Assembly (NCBI GenBank): GCA_017609995.1
Contig: JAFCCX010000028.1
Coordinates: 1-7,190 of the forward strand
Direction: 5' to 3'
Length of the DNA stretch: 7,190 nt
Source of the DNA: Candidatus Pacearchaeota archaeon
Lineage (GTDB): Archaea > Nanobdellota > Nanobdellia > UBA10117 > JABICX01
Shown: piece by piece, positions 1 to 5,489 of the stretch
Numbering within the stretch: position 1 is the first letter of the stretch
Layout of the letters: each line of letters begins with the position of its first letter
The notes under the pieces: generated by a model
Databases searched by the model: none
Told to the model about the DNA's origin: nothing
Seen by the model: only the letters and a program-made list of their open reading frames with translations
Made by a program: the position numbers and the translations under genes

Positions 1-466
1 GTTCTATCGCGTGAAGCTTTAAATTAAACATAGCTTCTACAGTAGAGGTATCATCTTTTTTAAAATAATTTATTCTTAAAATTGTTTGTATATTAATAGG
101 ATTTGTTGATATATATTTTGGTAATGTGGAGGCATAAGGAACCTCTATCCACCCTTGGCTTTGCACTTCATCATCAACACCGTATGACAGTCCAAACCTT
201 CTTACCTCTACGAATAAAGCTGAATCGGCTGGATGAATAAATCCGACTTGCATCCAGAGTTTATCACCAAAGCTATGATTTTTAATAATAGGATTAATAC
301 CATTTAACTTACAATCAAATGGTATTTGGTAATCAACACTATTTAATCCATTGACACCAAATGAAGCTTCTATGCAATCGGGCATATAGTACAAAATAGA
401 TCTATCTTCAAGAGTTGCTGAAGAAAAAGCTTTAGTTTGAATTGTACTTGGCTTTATTCCGATCAT
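1..466 (-). CDS. Predicted beta-rich virion protein, N-terminal 155 residues (3' end beyond window)
   Basis: The frame opens with ATG at 466-464, overlapping the TGA of the preceding gene (ATGA), and stays open through 155 codons to the left edge, so the C-terminus is missing. The visible part begins MIGIKPSTIQTKAF and contains VDYQIPFDCKLNGINPIIKN (44-63), GDKLWMQVGFIHP (67-79) with ADSALFVEVRRFGLSYG after it, IEVPYASTLPKYIS (107-120) and, near the edge, TILRINYFKKDDTSTVEAMF (128-147). Alternating hydrophobic and polar residues with Gly and Pro turns suggest a beta sandwich. From memory, proteins of this general look, with a 'hGDxhxhQV' strand and a 'NhxLH' ending, occur next to neck and tail genes of environmental phages with no known activity. 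It may be a tail-completion, neck or fibre-type structural protein. A weak AAAGAA lies upstream, so coupling from the previous gene is likely. Confidence 0.7.
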   Translation of the reverse strand, partial: MIGIKPSTIQTKAFSSATLEDRSILYYMPDCIEASFGVNGLNSVDYQIPFDCKLNGINPIIKNHSFGDKLWMQVGFIHPADSALFVEVRRFGLSYGVDDEVQSQGWIEVPYASTLPKYISTNPINIQTILRINYFKKDDTSTVEAMFNLKLHAIE

Positions 467-879
467 AATAATTTCTTTTTACTTGTTTTTCTGATTTGTA
501 CATTCCAGTAAGCATAACCTTTTATGATACTTACTGTTTCATATAACTCTTTTTCTAAGACATAAAACTTTTCAATTTTTTCATCATTAGAAATTAAATT
601 AACTGAATTTTCATCTGGAAATAAATTTTTAGGAAGATACTTAATTATAAGATCTCCCTGCTTTATATTTCCACCTTCTTTCAATCTCAAACTATGAGAA
701 TAGTCTGAGATAAATGGATTGGGATCAACTTTTGTAAGTTCATCAGTTGGTTTTCCCCTACCCTTTCTTTCTTTCCATGTTCGAGTTAGAAGATAAACTT
801 TGCTCTTATATATATCAAGGCTTTCAATCGTTTCCAGTGCGCCTTGTACGTCTTTAGCAACGTCATCTAGTAAACTCAT
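463..879 (-). CDS. Putative head closure / neck protein (138 aa)
   Basis: This 138-residue protein is coupled to the gene before it by ATGA; its own Shine-Dalgarno match is poor. The N-terminal 20 residues (MSLLDDVAKDVQGALETIES) form an amphipathic helix. The rest alternates as in a small beta barrel: SKVYLLTRTWKERKGRGKP (26-44), GGNIKQGDLIIKYLPKNLFP (69-88), IEKFYVLEKELYETVSIIKG (102-121) and the closing strand YAYWNVQIRK (122-131). The 'GxxhxxGDhhhxh ... hExxxxVxxIxxxxYWxVxhRK' layout is typical of head-closure or head-tail joining proteins such as the SPP1 gp16 slot, which seal the head after DNA packaging and dock the tail. Gene order (capsid, connector, this gene) supports the call. No enzyme motif or membrane segment is present. 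Its TGA overlaps the next ATG as ATGA. Confidence 0.6.
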   Translation of the reverse strand: MSLLDDVAKDVQGALETIESLDIYKSKVYLLTRTWKERKGRGKPTDELTKVDPNPFISDYSHSLRLKEGGNIKQGDLIIKYLPKNLFPDENSVNLISNDEKIEKFYVLEKELYETVSIIKGYAYWNVQIRKTSKKKLL

Positions 880-1232
880 AAACAGACCGAAACCATATTT
901 GATGATCCTCTTAATGGAATATCTAAATATCTGGCCAATTCTTTTAATAATCTTTTGTACTCACTCTTAACAGTTCGATCATTATTTTCAGTGTTAAAAA
1001 CAATATCTCCAACTTGCTTAAGCTTTCCTTGATCTTTTAAAGCTGTAAGATTTGTTCTTACTGCATTGATGTCTTTTAACATGCTTTCGACTCTATCTTC
1101 TGTAAAAGTGTCAAGATCTGTAAGCCTGTCTGCAACTATACTATTGTAAAGATTGCTTCCATCAATTATCGTCTTTGCAGGATAGCCCAGTAAAAACAGA
1201 ATCTCATTTTTTATCTCTAATGAAAGAGCCAT
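876..1232 (-). CDS. Putative head-tail connector / adaptor protein (118 aa)
   Basis: This 118-residue, mostly helical protein starts at a TAATG overlap and has AAAAGG (1245-1240) 7 bases upstream. It opens MALSLEIKNEILFLLGYPAK, and the middle contains regularly spaced Leu and charged residues (FTEDRVESMLKDINAVRTNL, 43-62). The C-terminal helix KSEYKRLLKELARYLDIPL (89-107) resembles the end of small helical connector proteins, which commonly finish with 'RLhxxIAxhLxVPh'. Size, helical content and position (after the capsid gene, before a probable head-closure gene) match the SPP1 gp15 / HK97 gp6 adaptor slot, where a ring of this protein binds the portal after packaging. The stop overlaps the next start as ATGA. 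No sequence motif is decisive, so the role is inferred mainly from synteny and general appearance. Confidence 0.6.
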   Translation of the reverse strand: MALSLEIKNEILFLLGYPAKTIIDGSNLYNSIVADRLTDLDTFTEDRVESMLKDINAVRTNLTALKDQGKLKQVGDIVFNTENNDRTVKSEYKRLLKELARYLDIPLRGSSNMVSVCL

Positions 1233-1462
1233 TACTCAGCCTTTTTATTTGTTTGTTTTTTTGAGACTTTTTTAGAAGCCTTTTGCGAATTTTTTCTTTC
1301 TTCAAGTTGCTCGCTTCTTGATTTTCTGTTTTCTGAAGCATTTTCTCCCTGAGATTTTTCTTGTTTCTCGATCTCTTTTTGACCTTTCCGAATCCTTTCA
1401 TGACCGATCACTTTACCTTTTTTATCTTTGATTTCTTTTGTTTTGTACCTTGAGTATAACAT
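1232..1462 (-). CDS. Lys/Glu-rich disordered small protein (76 aa)
   Basis: This 76-residue ORF lies just behind the terminator, with AAGGG (1474-1470) 7 bases before its ATG. Its stop overlaps the next start as TAATG. About a quarter of the residues are Lys (19 of 76) with 11 Glu, plus many Ser, Gln and Asn. Hydrophobic residues occur almost only in the first 25 positions (MLYSRYKTKEIKDKKGKVIG). The rest (about 26-76) is a low-complexity polyampholyte, expected to be unstructured or a single charged helix. A second Lys-rich frame exists on the same strand, a by-product of the purine-rich sequence; the ribosome site and start/stop overlap favour the frame given here. Function is unknown. Between capsid and connector genes, phages often carry small head decoration, head-stabilising or neck proteins, but nothing here identifies it as one. 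Confidence 0.65.
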   Translation of the reverse strand: MLYSRYKTKEIKDKKGKVIGHERIRKGQKEIEKQEKSQGENASENRKSRSEQLEERKNSQKASKKVSKKQTNKKAE

Positions 1463-1484
1463 TTGATTTCCCTTCGATTAAATT

Positions 1485-1513
1485 AAAAAAAGGGATCTGA
1501 ATTAACAGACCCC
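1485..1513 (-). terminator. Intrinsic terminator after the major capsid gene
   Basis: Read on the minus strand, GGGGTCTG (1513-1506) and CAGATCCC (1499-1492) form an eight-pair stem with a single G-U pair, closing a six-base TTAATT loop. Seven Ts follow (1491-1485). The stem begins 6 bases after the capsid stop codon. This is the only classical hairpin-plus-T-run I found in the window. The next gene starts 23 bases further on in the same direction with its own AAGGG site, so the terminator must be leaky, regulated, or serve to set the ratio of capsid to downstream products. Confidence 0.85.
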
Positions 1514-1519
1514 AAATTA

Positions 1520-2437
1520 TTATTCACCTTCTGTAGTAATAATTAAACCTGATTTTTTGTCATCAGCAGAAATTTTTCCATGGAAAGATTTAACTGCGTA
1601 CCACTCGTTACCAGTAACGATAATTTCTCTTGCAAGAATATCTTTATCGTCATCGAATTCCATCATTTGCTTTTCCATAATCCCATAAGCATTCATCTTA
1701 TGAAATGAACAAGCATATGCTGCTTGAGTATCGATTACTTCAAAATACTGAGGAACCTTATCAGCAACTACAATTGCAGTACCGTTAATTGTTCTACCTT
1801 GGAATCCCTTAACAACACTCAATGGATCATTAGCATCTGATTTTAAGAATCCTGCATTAGCATCCGTTAAAAGAGAAAGTAATTGTTTAGAGTGCATAAA
1901 AGCTACAACAGACTCGTCGTACTTGTCACCAAAAGCTCCAATACGACCTTGCATGAATTTTTTAACAGTCATACCATCATCTTTCAATGTTGATTTGTAT
2001 CCAACAATAGCATTGTCGTAAACACCAGGCACCGCGTTAGAATAGATCTCACCGATAAGTTTATTATCAACTTTTTCAGCATGAACTCTTGCAATTTGTC
2101 TTTGAGCTTCAGCGAGAAGACCAGCAGAACTATCACCAGTTGCTTTAAATGCTTTTTTCTTAATACCTACTGCTTTACCAGCTTCAAAAACAGTTGCAGA
2201 AAAGCTATCGTCAGATAAGTTATCTACTGTAAGAGATTCAGTTTCAGTTGGTTCTTCACAGGCACCAATTTGTTTGTAGTATGGGAAATTTACAGTTAGT
2301 CCCGTTCCTTCTGCTTGAAGATCTCTATTTCTAAGTGCAAAAGCACCAAAAACAAGTTTATCGTCAAAATAAGCCTTTACATGATCAGACCATACTTTCG
2401 GCTCGAATAGTAAGTCAGTTGAAGCTGTTGCTCCCAT
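1520..2437 (-). CDS. Major capsid protein (HK97-fold)
   Basis: This 305-residue protein lies directly after the scaffold gene and has AAAGGA (2450-2445) 7 bases upstream of its ATG. It looks like an HK97-fold coat protein: an N-terminal arm with a WSDHVKAYFDDKLVFG stretch (16-31); an extended region rich in Thr and Gly corresponding to the E-loop (about 40-72, GTGLTVNFPYYKQIG); a long spine-like helix (about 103-132, LLAEAQRQIARVHAEKVDNK); a middle A-domain region containing DKYDESVVAFMHSKQLLSLL (about 171-190); and a C-terminal beta-rich section with the typical end pattern EIIVTGNEWYAVKSFHG (271-287). Length is within the usual range for unprocessed coat proteins. No capsid maturation protease gene precedes it in the window, consistent with a scaffold-dependent, non-cleaved pathway like SPP1, though a protease outside the window cannot be excluded. 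An intrinsic terminator follows at once. Confidence 0.88.
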   Translation of the reverse strand: MGATASTDLLFEPKVWSDHVKAYFDDKLVFGAFALRNRDLQAEGTGLTVNFPYYKQIGACEEPTETESLTVDNLSDDSFSATVFEAGKAVGIKKKAFKATGDSSAGLLAEAQRQIARVHAEKVDNKLIGEIYSNAVPGVYDNAIVGYKSTLKDDGMTVKKFMQGRIGAFGDKYDESVVAFMHSKQLLSLLTDANAGFLKSDANDPLSVVKGFQGRTINGTAIVVADKVPQYFEVIDTQAAYACSFHKMNAYGIMEKQMMEFDDDKDILAREIIVTGNEWYAVKSFHGKISADDKKSGLIITTEGE

Positions 2438-2444
2438 AATTTAA

Positions 2445-2450
2445 TCCTTT
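2445..2450 (-). promoter_or_regulatory. Ribosome binding site of the major capsid gene
   Basis: AAAGGA lies 7 bases before the ATG at 2437, within the 20-base gap after the scaffold gene. This fits the strong, independent translation that a high-copy coat protein needs. Confidence 0.55.
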
Positions 2451-2457
2451 GTTAAAG

Positions 2458-3264
2458 TTATAATAATCTTTTTTCTTTTGCCTGTTTAAATAACGAGTTA
2501 TAAACTTCAGGGCTTTTTGTATATAACTCAGATTTTTGTGTAACACTCATTTTAACAAAAGCTTCAAGAGAAATTTCACCTTTTTGATCAGGATTTTGAT
2601 TTCCTTTTTCTTTTTCTAAAACTGTACTGTTACTATCGTCGATATTGCTATCAGAAAAACCTTTAGCTTTACCAACGATTTCTGCTAATGTTTCTTCAGA
2701 AAGTTCCTGACCTTCTTCTAATCCACCAACTTCTTTTTGCATCAAGAATTGGAAATACTCATAATTACCATGAGGAATCCCAGCTTCATAAGCCATACCT
2801 TGAACCGCATTTTCATACGAAGAATTCTCAACACTACTTTGAAGCTGTGAAATTTGTTGCTCTGGTGTTAAGTCCTGCCCATTACCATCGTCACCAAACA
2901 TAGCTTTAAGCCCTGTTTCCATCTTCTCCAATCTAGTATTAAGATTATTATTCTTAGTCCTATGATCAGCACTCTCGCCCCTCAAGCTCTTAATAAGATC
3001 TTGAGCAGACTGTGGCAAAGTCGAAACATCTAGTTTGTCATTTGCACTATTATTATCTGGCGTTCCTGACGCTTGATTACCATCTTTATCTAATTCTGTT
3101 TTTCCAGCTTCTCCAGTTGAGGAATTTCCCATCGACTGTGCATTTTGTTTGCCAGCATCTACATTTGGATCTGGATCAACATTTCCAGTACTAACCTCAC
3201 CACGTTCATTTGATAAGATTCTTTTCATTGCTTGGAATAAATTCATTTCGTTCTTTTTCTTCAT
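2458..3264 (-). CDS. Capsid scaffolding protein (putative)
   Basis: This 268-residue protein begins 10 bases after the minor head gene stop, with AGGAG 7 bases before the ATG; that site supports Met1 over Met7. Scaffold proteins fill the procapsid, guide the coat protein into a shell with the right curvature and then leave. What is visible: a basic helical N-terminus (MNLFQAMKRIL, 7-17); a long acidic, Asn/Asp/Gly/Ser-rich unstructured region (about 20-80); a predicted coiled coil at about 84-125 with LPQSAQDLIKSLRGESADHR; a second helical part (about 132-202) including LTPEQQISQLQ; another polar linker; and a helical C-terminus ending in a basic tail (FKQAKEKRLL, 259-268), the usual coat-binding feature of scaffolds. 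Position immediately before the major capsid gene is the strongest support. I see no protease motif, so it is not an obvious protease-scaffold fusion. Confidence 0.8.
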   Translation of the reverse strand: MKKKNEMNLFQAMKRILSNERGEVSTGNVDPDPNVDAGKQNAQSMGNSSTGEAGKTELDKDGNQASGTPDNNSANDKLDVSTLPQSAQDLIKSLRGESADHRTKNNNLNTRLEKMETGLKAMFGDDGNGQDLTPEQQISQLQSSVENSSYENAVQGMAYEAGIPHGNYEYFQFLMQKEVGGLEEGQELSEETLAEIVGKAKGFSDSNIDDSNSTVLEKEKGNQNPDQKGEISLEAFVKMSVTQKSELYTKSPEVYNSLFKQAKEKRLL

Positions 3265-3271
3265 TTTAATT

Positions 3272-3276
3272 CTCCT
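3272..3276 (-). promoter_or_regulatory. Ribosome binding site of the scaffold gene
   Basis: AGGAG lies 7 bases before the ATG at 3264 and is fused to the TAG stop of the minor head gene (TAGGAG). The same arrangement occurs at 6257-6252 behind the portal gene. It fixes the scaffold start at Met1. Confidence 0.6.
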
Positions 3277-4093
3277 ATTTATCAGTATCGTAACTATCCC
3301 TAATGGGTATTAATATTGCTCTATCGTTTGGCCTATTTGGTGGGGCCATGAATTTGATTTCTTTACCATTATAATGCTGAACGAAAGGCTTTTCAATATC
3401 TATTATAGGATTCTTTTGAGCTAACTCTTTTGAATCTTCAGCCGTTCGCTCGTCCATTGGATGAACTAATGATTTTTTAAGATCTGGAAGGAATTTCTTT
3501 TTAATTTCTCCCATACCTGACATTTTTGATACATTATAGATCTGATGCAATTCAGTTCTAACGATTCTATGCAGTTTCCACTCGTTTAGCTTAACAGATT
3601 GACCCATATCCGCAACTACTTGAGATAAAGACCTTTTTTGTATCAAACCTTGAGTTAATACATGTTGCATAGTTGCTCTTAAATCTTGATTGTAACCTCG
3701 AACGGATGACTCGTAATTATTAAATAAAAATCTATCGGGATTCGTGGATTCGAGAATAAGAGATATGGGGACAAGTTGAGATATACCATTGAATTTTTTC
3801 TCCAGTTTATTGATTTCTGTAACTGAATCCTCAACCCCATTTTCATACATGAAGTTAAAGCTTTCTTGCATATCGTTTTTTATCCGATGTTCTAATGATT
3901 CTATTGTAACATTTAATTGATGCAGAAGAGTCTCTAGTTTCGCTTCTGTGAAGGTATTATCTTGAGCCATCATCAATTGTACTTGAAGAGAGTTAAAAGC
4001 TTCTCTGTAGTGATTTAAGAGTACTTTAGCCTCAGTATTCTCAAGGCCTACAATTCTACGAATATGATTTTGAAACATTCTATCGTTAAACAT
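3275..4093 (-). CDS. Minor head protein, MuF / SPP1 gp7-like
   Basis: This 272-residue protein is started by TAATG coupling, with a GAGG about 11 bases upstream. The first ~120 residues are helical. Then comes a section typical of the phage Mu F-like head morphogenesis domain: EWKLHRIVRTELHQIYNVSK (171-190) with the usual R-T-E core, VHPMDERTAEDS (210-221) matching the 'hxDxRTxxxH' motif, KPFVQHYNG (235-243), and APPNRPNDRA (250-259) in the place of 'xPPxHPNCRC'. Family members bind the portal, sit at the portal or capsid interior and affect head assembly and DNA delivery. The Cys and His residues common in other MuF domains are absent (HPNCRC becomes RPNDRA, and the second His of the middle motif is missing), so any metal- or disulphide-based stabilisation seems lost. 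There is no C-terminal extension, hence no fused toxin or enzyme domain. Position before the scaffold agrees with SPP1 order. A second Met at residue 6 is a less likely start. Confidence 0.85.
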   Translation of the reverse strand: MFNDRMFQNHIRRIVGLENTEAKVLLNHYREAFNSLQVQLMMAQDNTFTEAKLETLLHQLNVTIESLEHRIKNDMQESFNFMYENGVEDSVTEINKLEKKFNGISQLVPISLILESTNPDRFLFNNYESSVRGYNQDLRATMQHVLTQGLIQKRSLSQVVADMGQSVKLNEWKLHRIVRTELHQIYNVSKMSGMGEIKKKFLPDLKKSLVHPMDERTAEDSKELAQKNPIIDIEKPFVQHYNGKEIKFMAPPNRPNDRAILIPIRDSYDTDK

Positions 4094-4689
4094 TATATTC
4101 TAAACCTCAATTGTCGTTTAATAAATCTTGTACCAAAATCTTTAGCAAGTCTAGTAAAAGCAGTTGGTATTTTTATATGAAATTTCTTTTTCTGCTTTAA
4201 TAGCTTACTACTTTGTCGAGCTATTAAATGAGATGCAATTTGTGAACCAGCTTCAGCTCCTACATCAATAAATGGCGAATCAATTTCAACTCCTTGTGAC
4301 CTTAATCCTATTTGTACTGCTTGTGAAAGTAAAGCTCCACCAAGTAATTGTCCAGCAGAAGAAAAATGTCTTGCTCTTTTTAATCTCTTAATATTAGAAG
4401 CTCTTTTTACACTTTCTGGTATAGCTCCACCAACTTCACCCATAAGATCAAAAGCCATTTGCTTTCCGAATTTTGCTTGCTTTAATTTCTTAAGAGATAA
4501 GGCTCCTGCTCCAATTGAAGTAGTTAATCCAGCAACAGTAAAACCAGCAGACTGCAAAGCAAACTTAGTTTCTTTTGCCATCTTCTTAGGCTTTTTTTGC
4601 TTCTTAGGTTTAAAAGATTCATGTCCCTTAATTTTTATAGGAACGACACGACCTTTTATTCTGACGAATCTTATATGTTCATTGCTCAT
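4093..4689 (-). CDS. Basic protein with N-terminal FVRIKGRVVPI motif and hydrophobic segments (198 aa), candidate internal virion protein
   Basis: This 198-residue protein starts inside the ATGA overlap with the previous gene and has an AAGGA site (4703-4699) 9 bases upstream. Residues 8-18 carry the motif FVRIKGRVVPI. A Lys/Pro-rich stretch follows (about 28-42, KPKKQKKPKK), then three stretches of small and hydrophobic residues: about 43-66 (FALQSAGFTVAGLTTSIGAG), 111-129 (SAGQLLGGALLSQAVQIGL) and 139-157 (PFIDVGAEAGSQIASHLIA). The C-terminus is basic again and ends RFIKRQLRFRI. Its layout, a motif followed by a cationic linker and Gly/Ala-rich hydrophobic segments, matches the 140-residue protein encoded before it, so the two are probably functionally related or ancient paralogues. 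The stop forms TAATG with the minor head gene. It may be a DNA-ejection or capsid-interior protein, which is inference from the position and composition. No named family is recognised. Confidence 0.75.
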   Translation of the reverse strand: MSNEHIRFVRIKGRVVPIKIKGHESFKPKKQKKPKKMAKETKFALQSAGFTVAGLTTSIGAGALSLKKLKQAKFGKQMAFDLMGEVGGAIPESVKRASNIKRLKRARHFSSAGQLLGGALLSQAVQIGLRSQGVEIDSPFIDVGAEAGSQIASHLIARQSSKLLKQKKKFHIKIPTAFTRLAKDFGTRFIKRQLRFRI

Positions 4690-5108
4690 ACTGAAGAATC
4701 CTTCCTTTTAAAGAATTTATATTTGTCGTCCATATACTTAGAGTAATGTTCATCAGATTTCTTCTGATACATATCACTCTTTGTTTTTTCTTTTTGATTT
4801 ACTTTTCCGAATTGTCCACCAGTAAACATTCCAGCTATCCCACCTAATGCCATAGATCTTAAACCTGTTTTTCTACTAGCTTTTATTGAAGCTAAAGCTC
4901 CAAGACCAATACCACCAAGCATTCCAAACATTGTGTTTTGTCTCTTTTCTTTATATGCTTTTCCATGAGCAACATCGGACTTGTCAAACATCTTAAAAGC
5001 TTGCTTTTTATGATATTCGCCAGAATGCTTAACTTCTTTTTTCTTTTTCTTTCCACCAACAGGAATAACTCTTCCATTCTTTCTTATGAATCTCATTTTT
5101 TCACTCAT
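4686..5108 (-). CDS. Basic protein with N-terminal FIRKNGRVIPV motif and glycine-rich hydrophobic hairpin (140 aa)
   Basis: This 140-residue protein starts with AAGGA (5120-5116) 7 bases before the ATG. Its stop overlaps the next start as ATGA. Three parts are visible. An N-terminal motif at residues 7-17 (FIRKNGRVIPV) is followed by a Lys-rich run (KKKKK at 20-24). A polar, charged stretch follows (25-59). Next come two hydrophobic glycine-rich segments, about 60-75 (MFGMLGGIGLGALASI) and 85-100 (SMALGGIAGMFTGGQF), joined by a basic turn (KASRKTGLR). The tail (104-140) is strongly charged with many Lys, Asp and Tyr. The GxxxG-like hairpin resembles membrane-inserting or membrane-associating segments. 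There is no signal peptide. Located between portal and minor head protein, it could be an internal virion protein released during DNA ejection, or a holin-like membrane protein; the structural context favours the first. No family is recognised. Confidence 0.75.
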   Translation of the reverse strand: MSEKMRFIRKNGRVIPVGGKKKKKEVKHSGEYHKKQAFKMFDKSDVAHGKAYKEKRQNTMFGMLGGIGLGALASIKASRKTGLRSMALGGIAGMFTGGQFGKVNQKEKTKSDMYQKKSDEHYSKYMDDKYKFFKRKDSSV

Positions 5109-5119
5109 TTTATTTTCCT

Positions 5120-5245
5120 TTATTCAAGTTCTCTTATTTTGTCATTAAGTATTCTAATGTTTTCTCTAAAGTTTCTAGGCTTTCTTTTTTTACCTTTATC
5201 ACTTCTTGTTTTTCTTAGTTTATTTAATTTTGTTAAACTATTCAT
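5120..5245 (-). CDS. Very small basic protein (41 aa), function unknown
   Basis: A complete 41-codon ORF, ATG at 5245-5243 and TAA at 5122-5120, fills what would otherwise be a 147-base gap. It has a good AAAGG site (5257-5253) 7 bases before the ATG, and that site overlaps the stop of the gene before it. Its own stop overlaps the AAGGA site of the gene after it, the same tight packing seen through the operon. The product begins MNSLTKLNKLRKTRSDKGKK; 15 of 41 residues are Lys or Arg against 5 acidic ones. The second half (residues about 25-41) could form one amphipathic helix. I recognise no family. The charge would suit binding to packaged DNA or to a negatively charged partner, but that is inference. 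The exact nesting of ribosome binding sites and stops is the main evidence that it is a gene. Confidence 0.7.
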   Translation of the reverse strand: MNSLTKLNKLRKTRSDKGKKRKPRNFRENIRILNDKIRELE

Positions 5246-5252
5246 AATAAAG

Positions 5253-5257
5253 CCTTT
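5253..5257 (-). promoter_or_regulatory. Ribosome binding site of the 41-aa gene
   Basis: AAAGG lies 7 bases upstream of the ATG at 5245 and overlaps the TAA (5258-5256) of the preceding ORF. It supports translation of a gene short enough to be missed by length cut-offs. Confidence 0.6.
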
Positions 5258-5489
5258 AAAATGGTGCATCTTCTAATAGATCAGGTCTTTTACTTTTCTT
5301 AACTCTTATTGGAACGATACGACCACCAATTCTTCTGAAAATAACATCTTTATTATCATAAATCTGACCTGTCTTTTTTCTGAATTCCATATCTGGATCG
5401 TCGTATCCCTGTTTATTTTTAAAACCTTCATTTAATCTTTGAATTGCAACCTTTTCTAATCTCAAATGCTCTGTGTGACACTCTGTCAT
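5256..5489 (-). CDS. Small hypothetical protein with FRRIGGRIVPI motif (77 aa), possibly the 3' half of a frameshifted gene
   Basis: This is a 77-residue ORF whose only ATG upstream of the body is at 5489. In that frame a TAG lies at 5504-5502, so the start cannot move further upstream. The upstream site is weak (GGA, 5 bases away), while most neighbours have AGGA/AAGG at 7 bases. Codons inside the overlap (for example TTA GAA AAG GTT GCA ATT CAA) look like ordinary AT-rich coding sequence, supporting this frame as translated. Residues 51-61 (FRRIGGRIVPI), followed by RVKKSKR, match the N-terminal motif of the 140- and 198-residue proteins downstream, though here the motif lies near the C-terminus. 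No known domain is visible. The motif tying it to its neighbours argues that the frame is real; the open question is whether it is translated alone or as a continuation of the 86-residue ORF. Confidence 0.6.
   Translation of the reverse strand: MTECHTEHLRLEKVAIQRLNEGFKNKQGYDDPDMEFRKKTGQIYDNKDVIFRRIGGRIVPIRVKKSKRPDLLEDAPF

Noticed and set aside
1250..1275. T-rich run on the plus strand as a plus-strand terminator
   Set aside because: It has no G/C stem in front of it and simply encodes Lys codons of the 76-residue protein on the minus strand.
1204..1401. Minus-strand 65-codon Lys-rich ORF in another frame
   Set aside because: It overlaps both the 76- and 118-residue genes, and the 76-residue frame has the AAGGG site and TAATG junction. 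Purine-rich sequence produces Lys/Arg/Glu in several frames.
2688..2903. Plus-strand ORF of 71 codons
   Set aside because: It is antisense to the scaffold gene, with no ribosome binding site logic or recognisable protein; it is a shadow of Gln/Ser/Asn codons on the other strand.
3012..3194. Plus-strand ORF of 60 codons
   Set aside because: It lies fully opposite the disordered part of the scaffold gene, and its His/Leu/Gln-rich translation reflects reversed coding bias.
3275..3560. Possible toxin or enzyme domain fused to the MuF protein
   Set aside because: The protein ends soon after the PPNRPNDRA motif; there is no extra C-terminal domain.
4892..5077. Minus-strand 61-codon ORF inside the 140-residue gene
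   Set aside because: It is in an alternative frame, wholly contained in a well-supported gene.
4938..5276. Plus-strand ORF of 112 codons, very Phe/Leu/Ser-rich and superficially like a membrane protein
   Set aside because: The hydrophobic look is the complement of Lys codons (AAA/AAG to TTT/CTT) in the minus-strand 41- and 140-residue genes; those have proper ribosome sites and nested stops.
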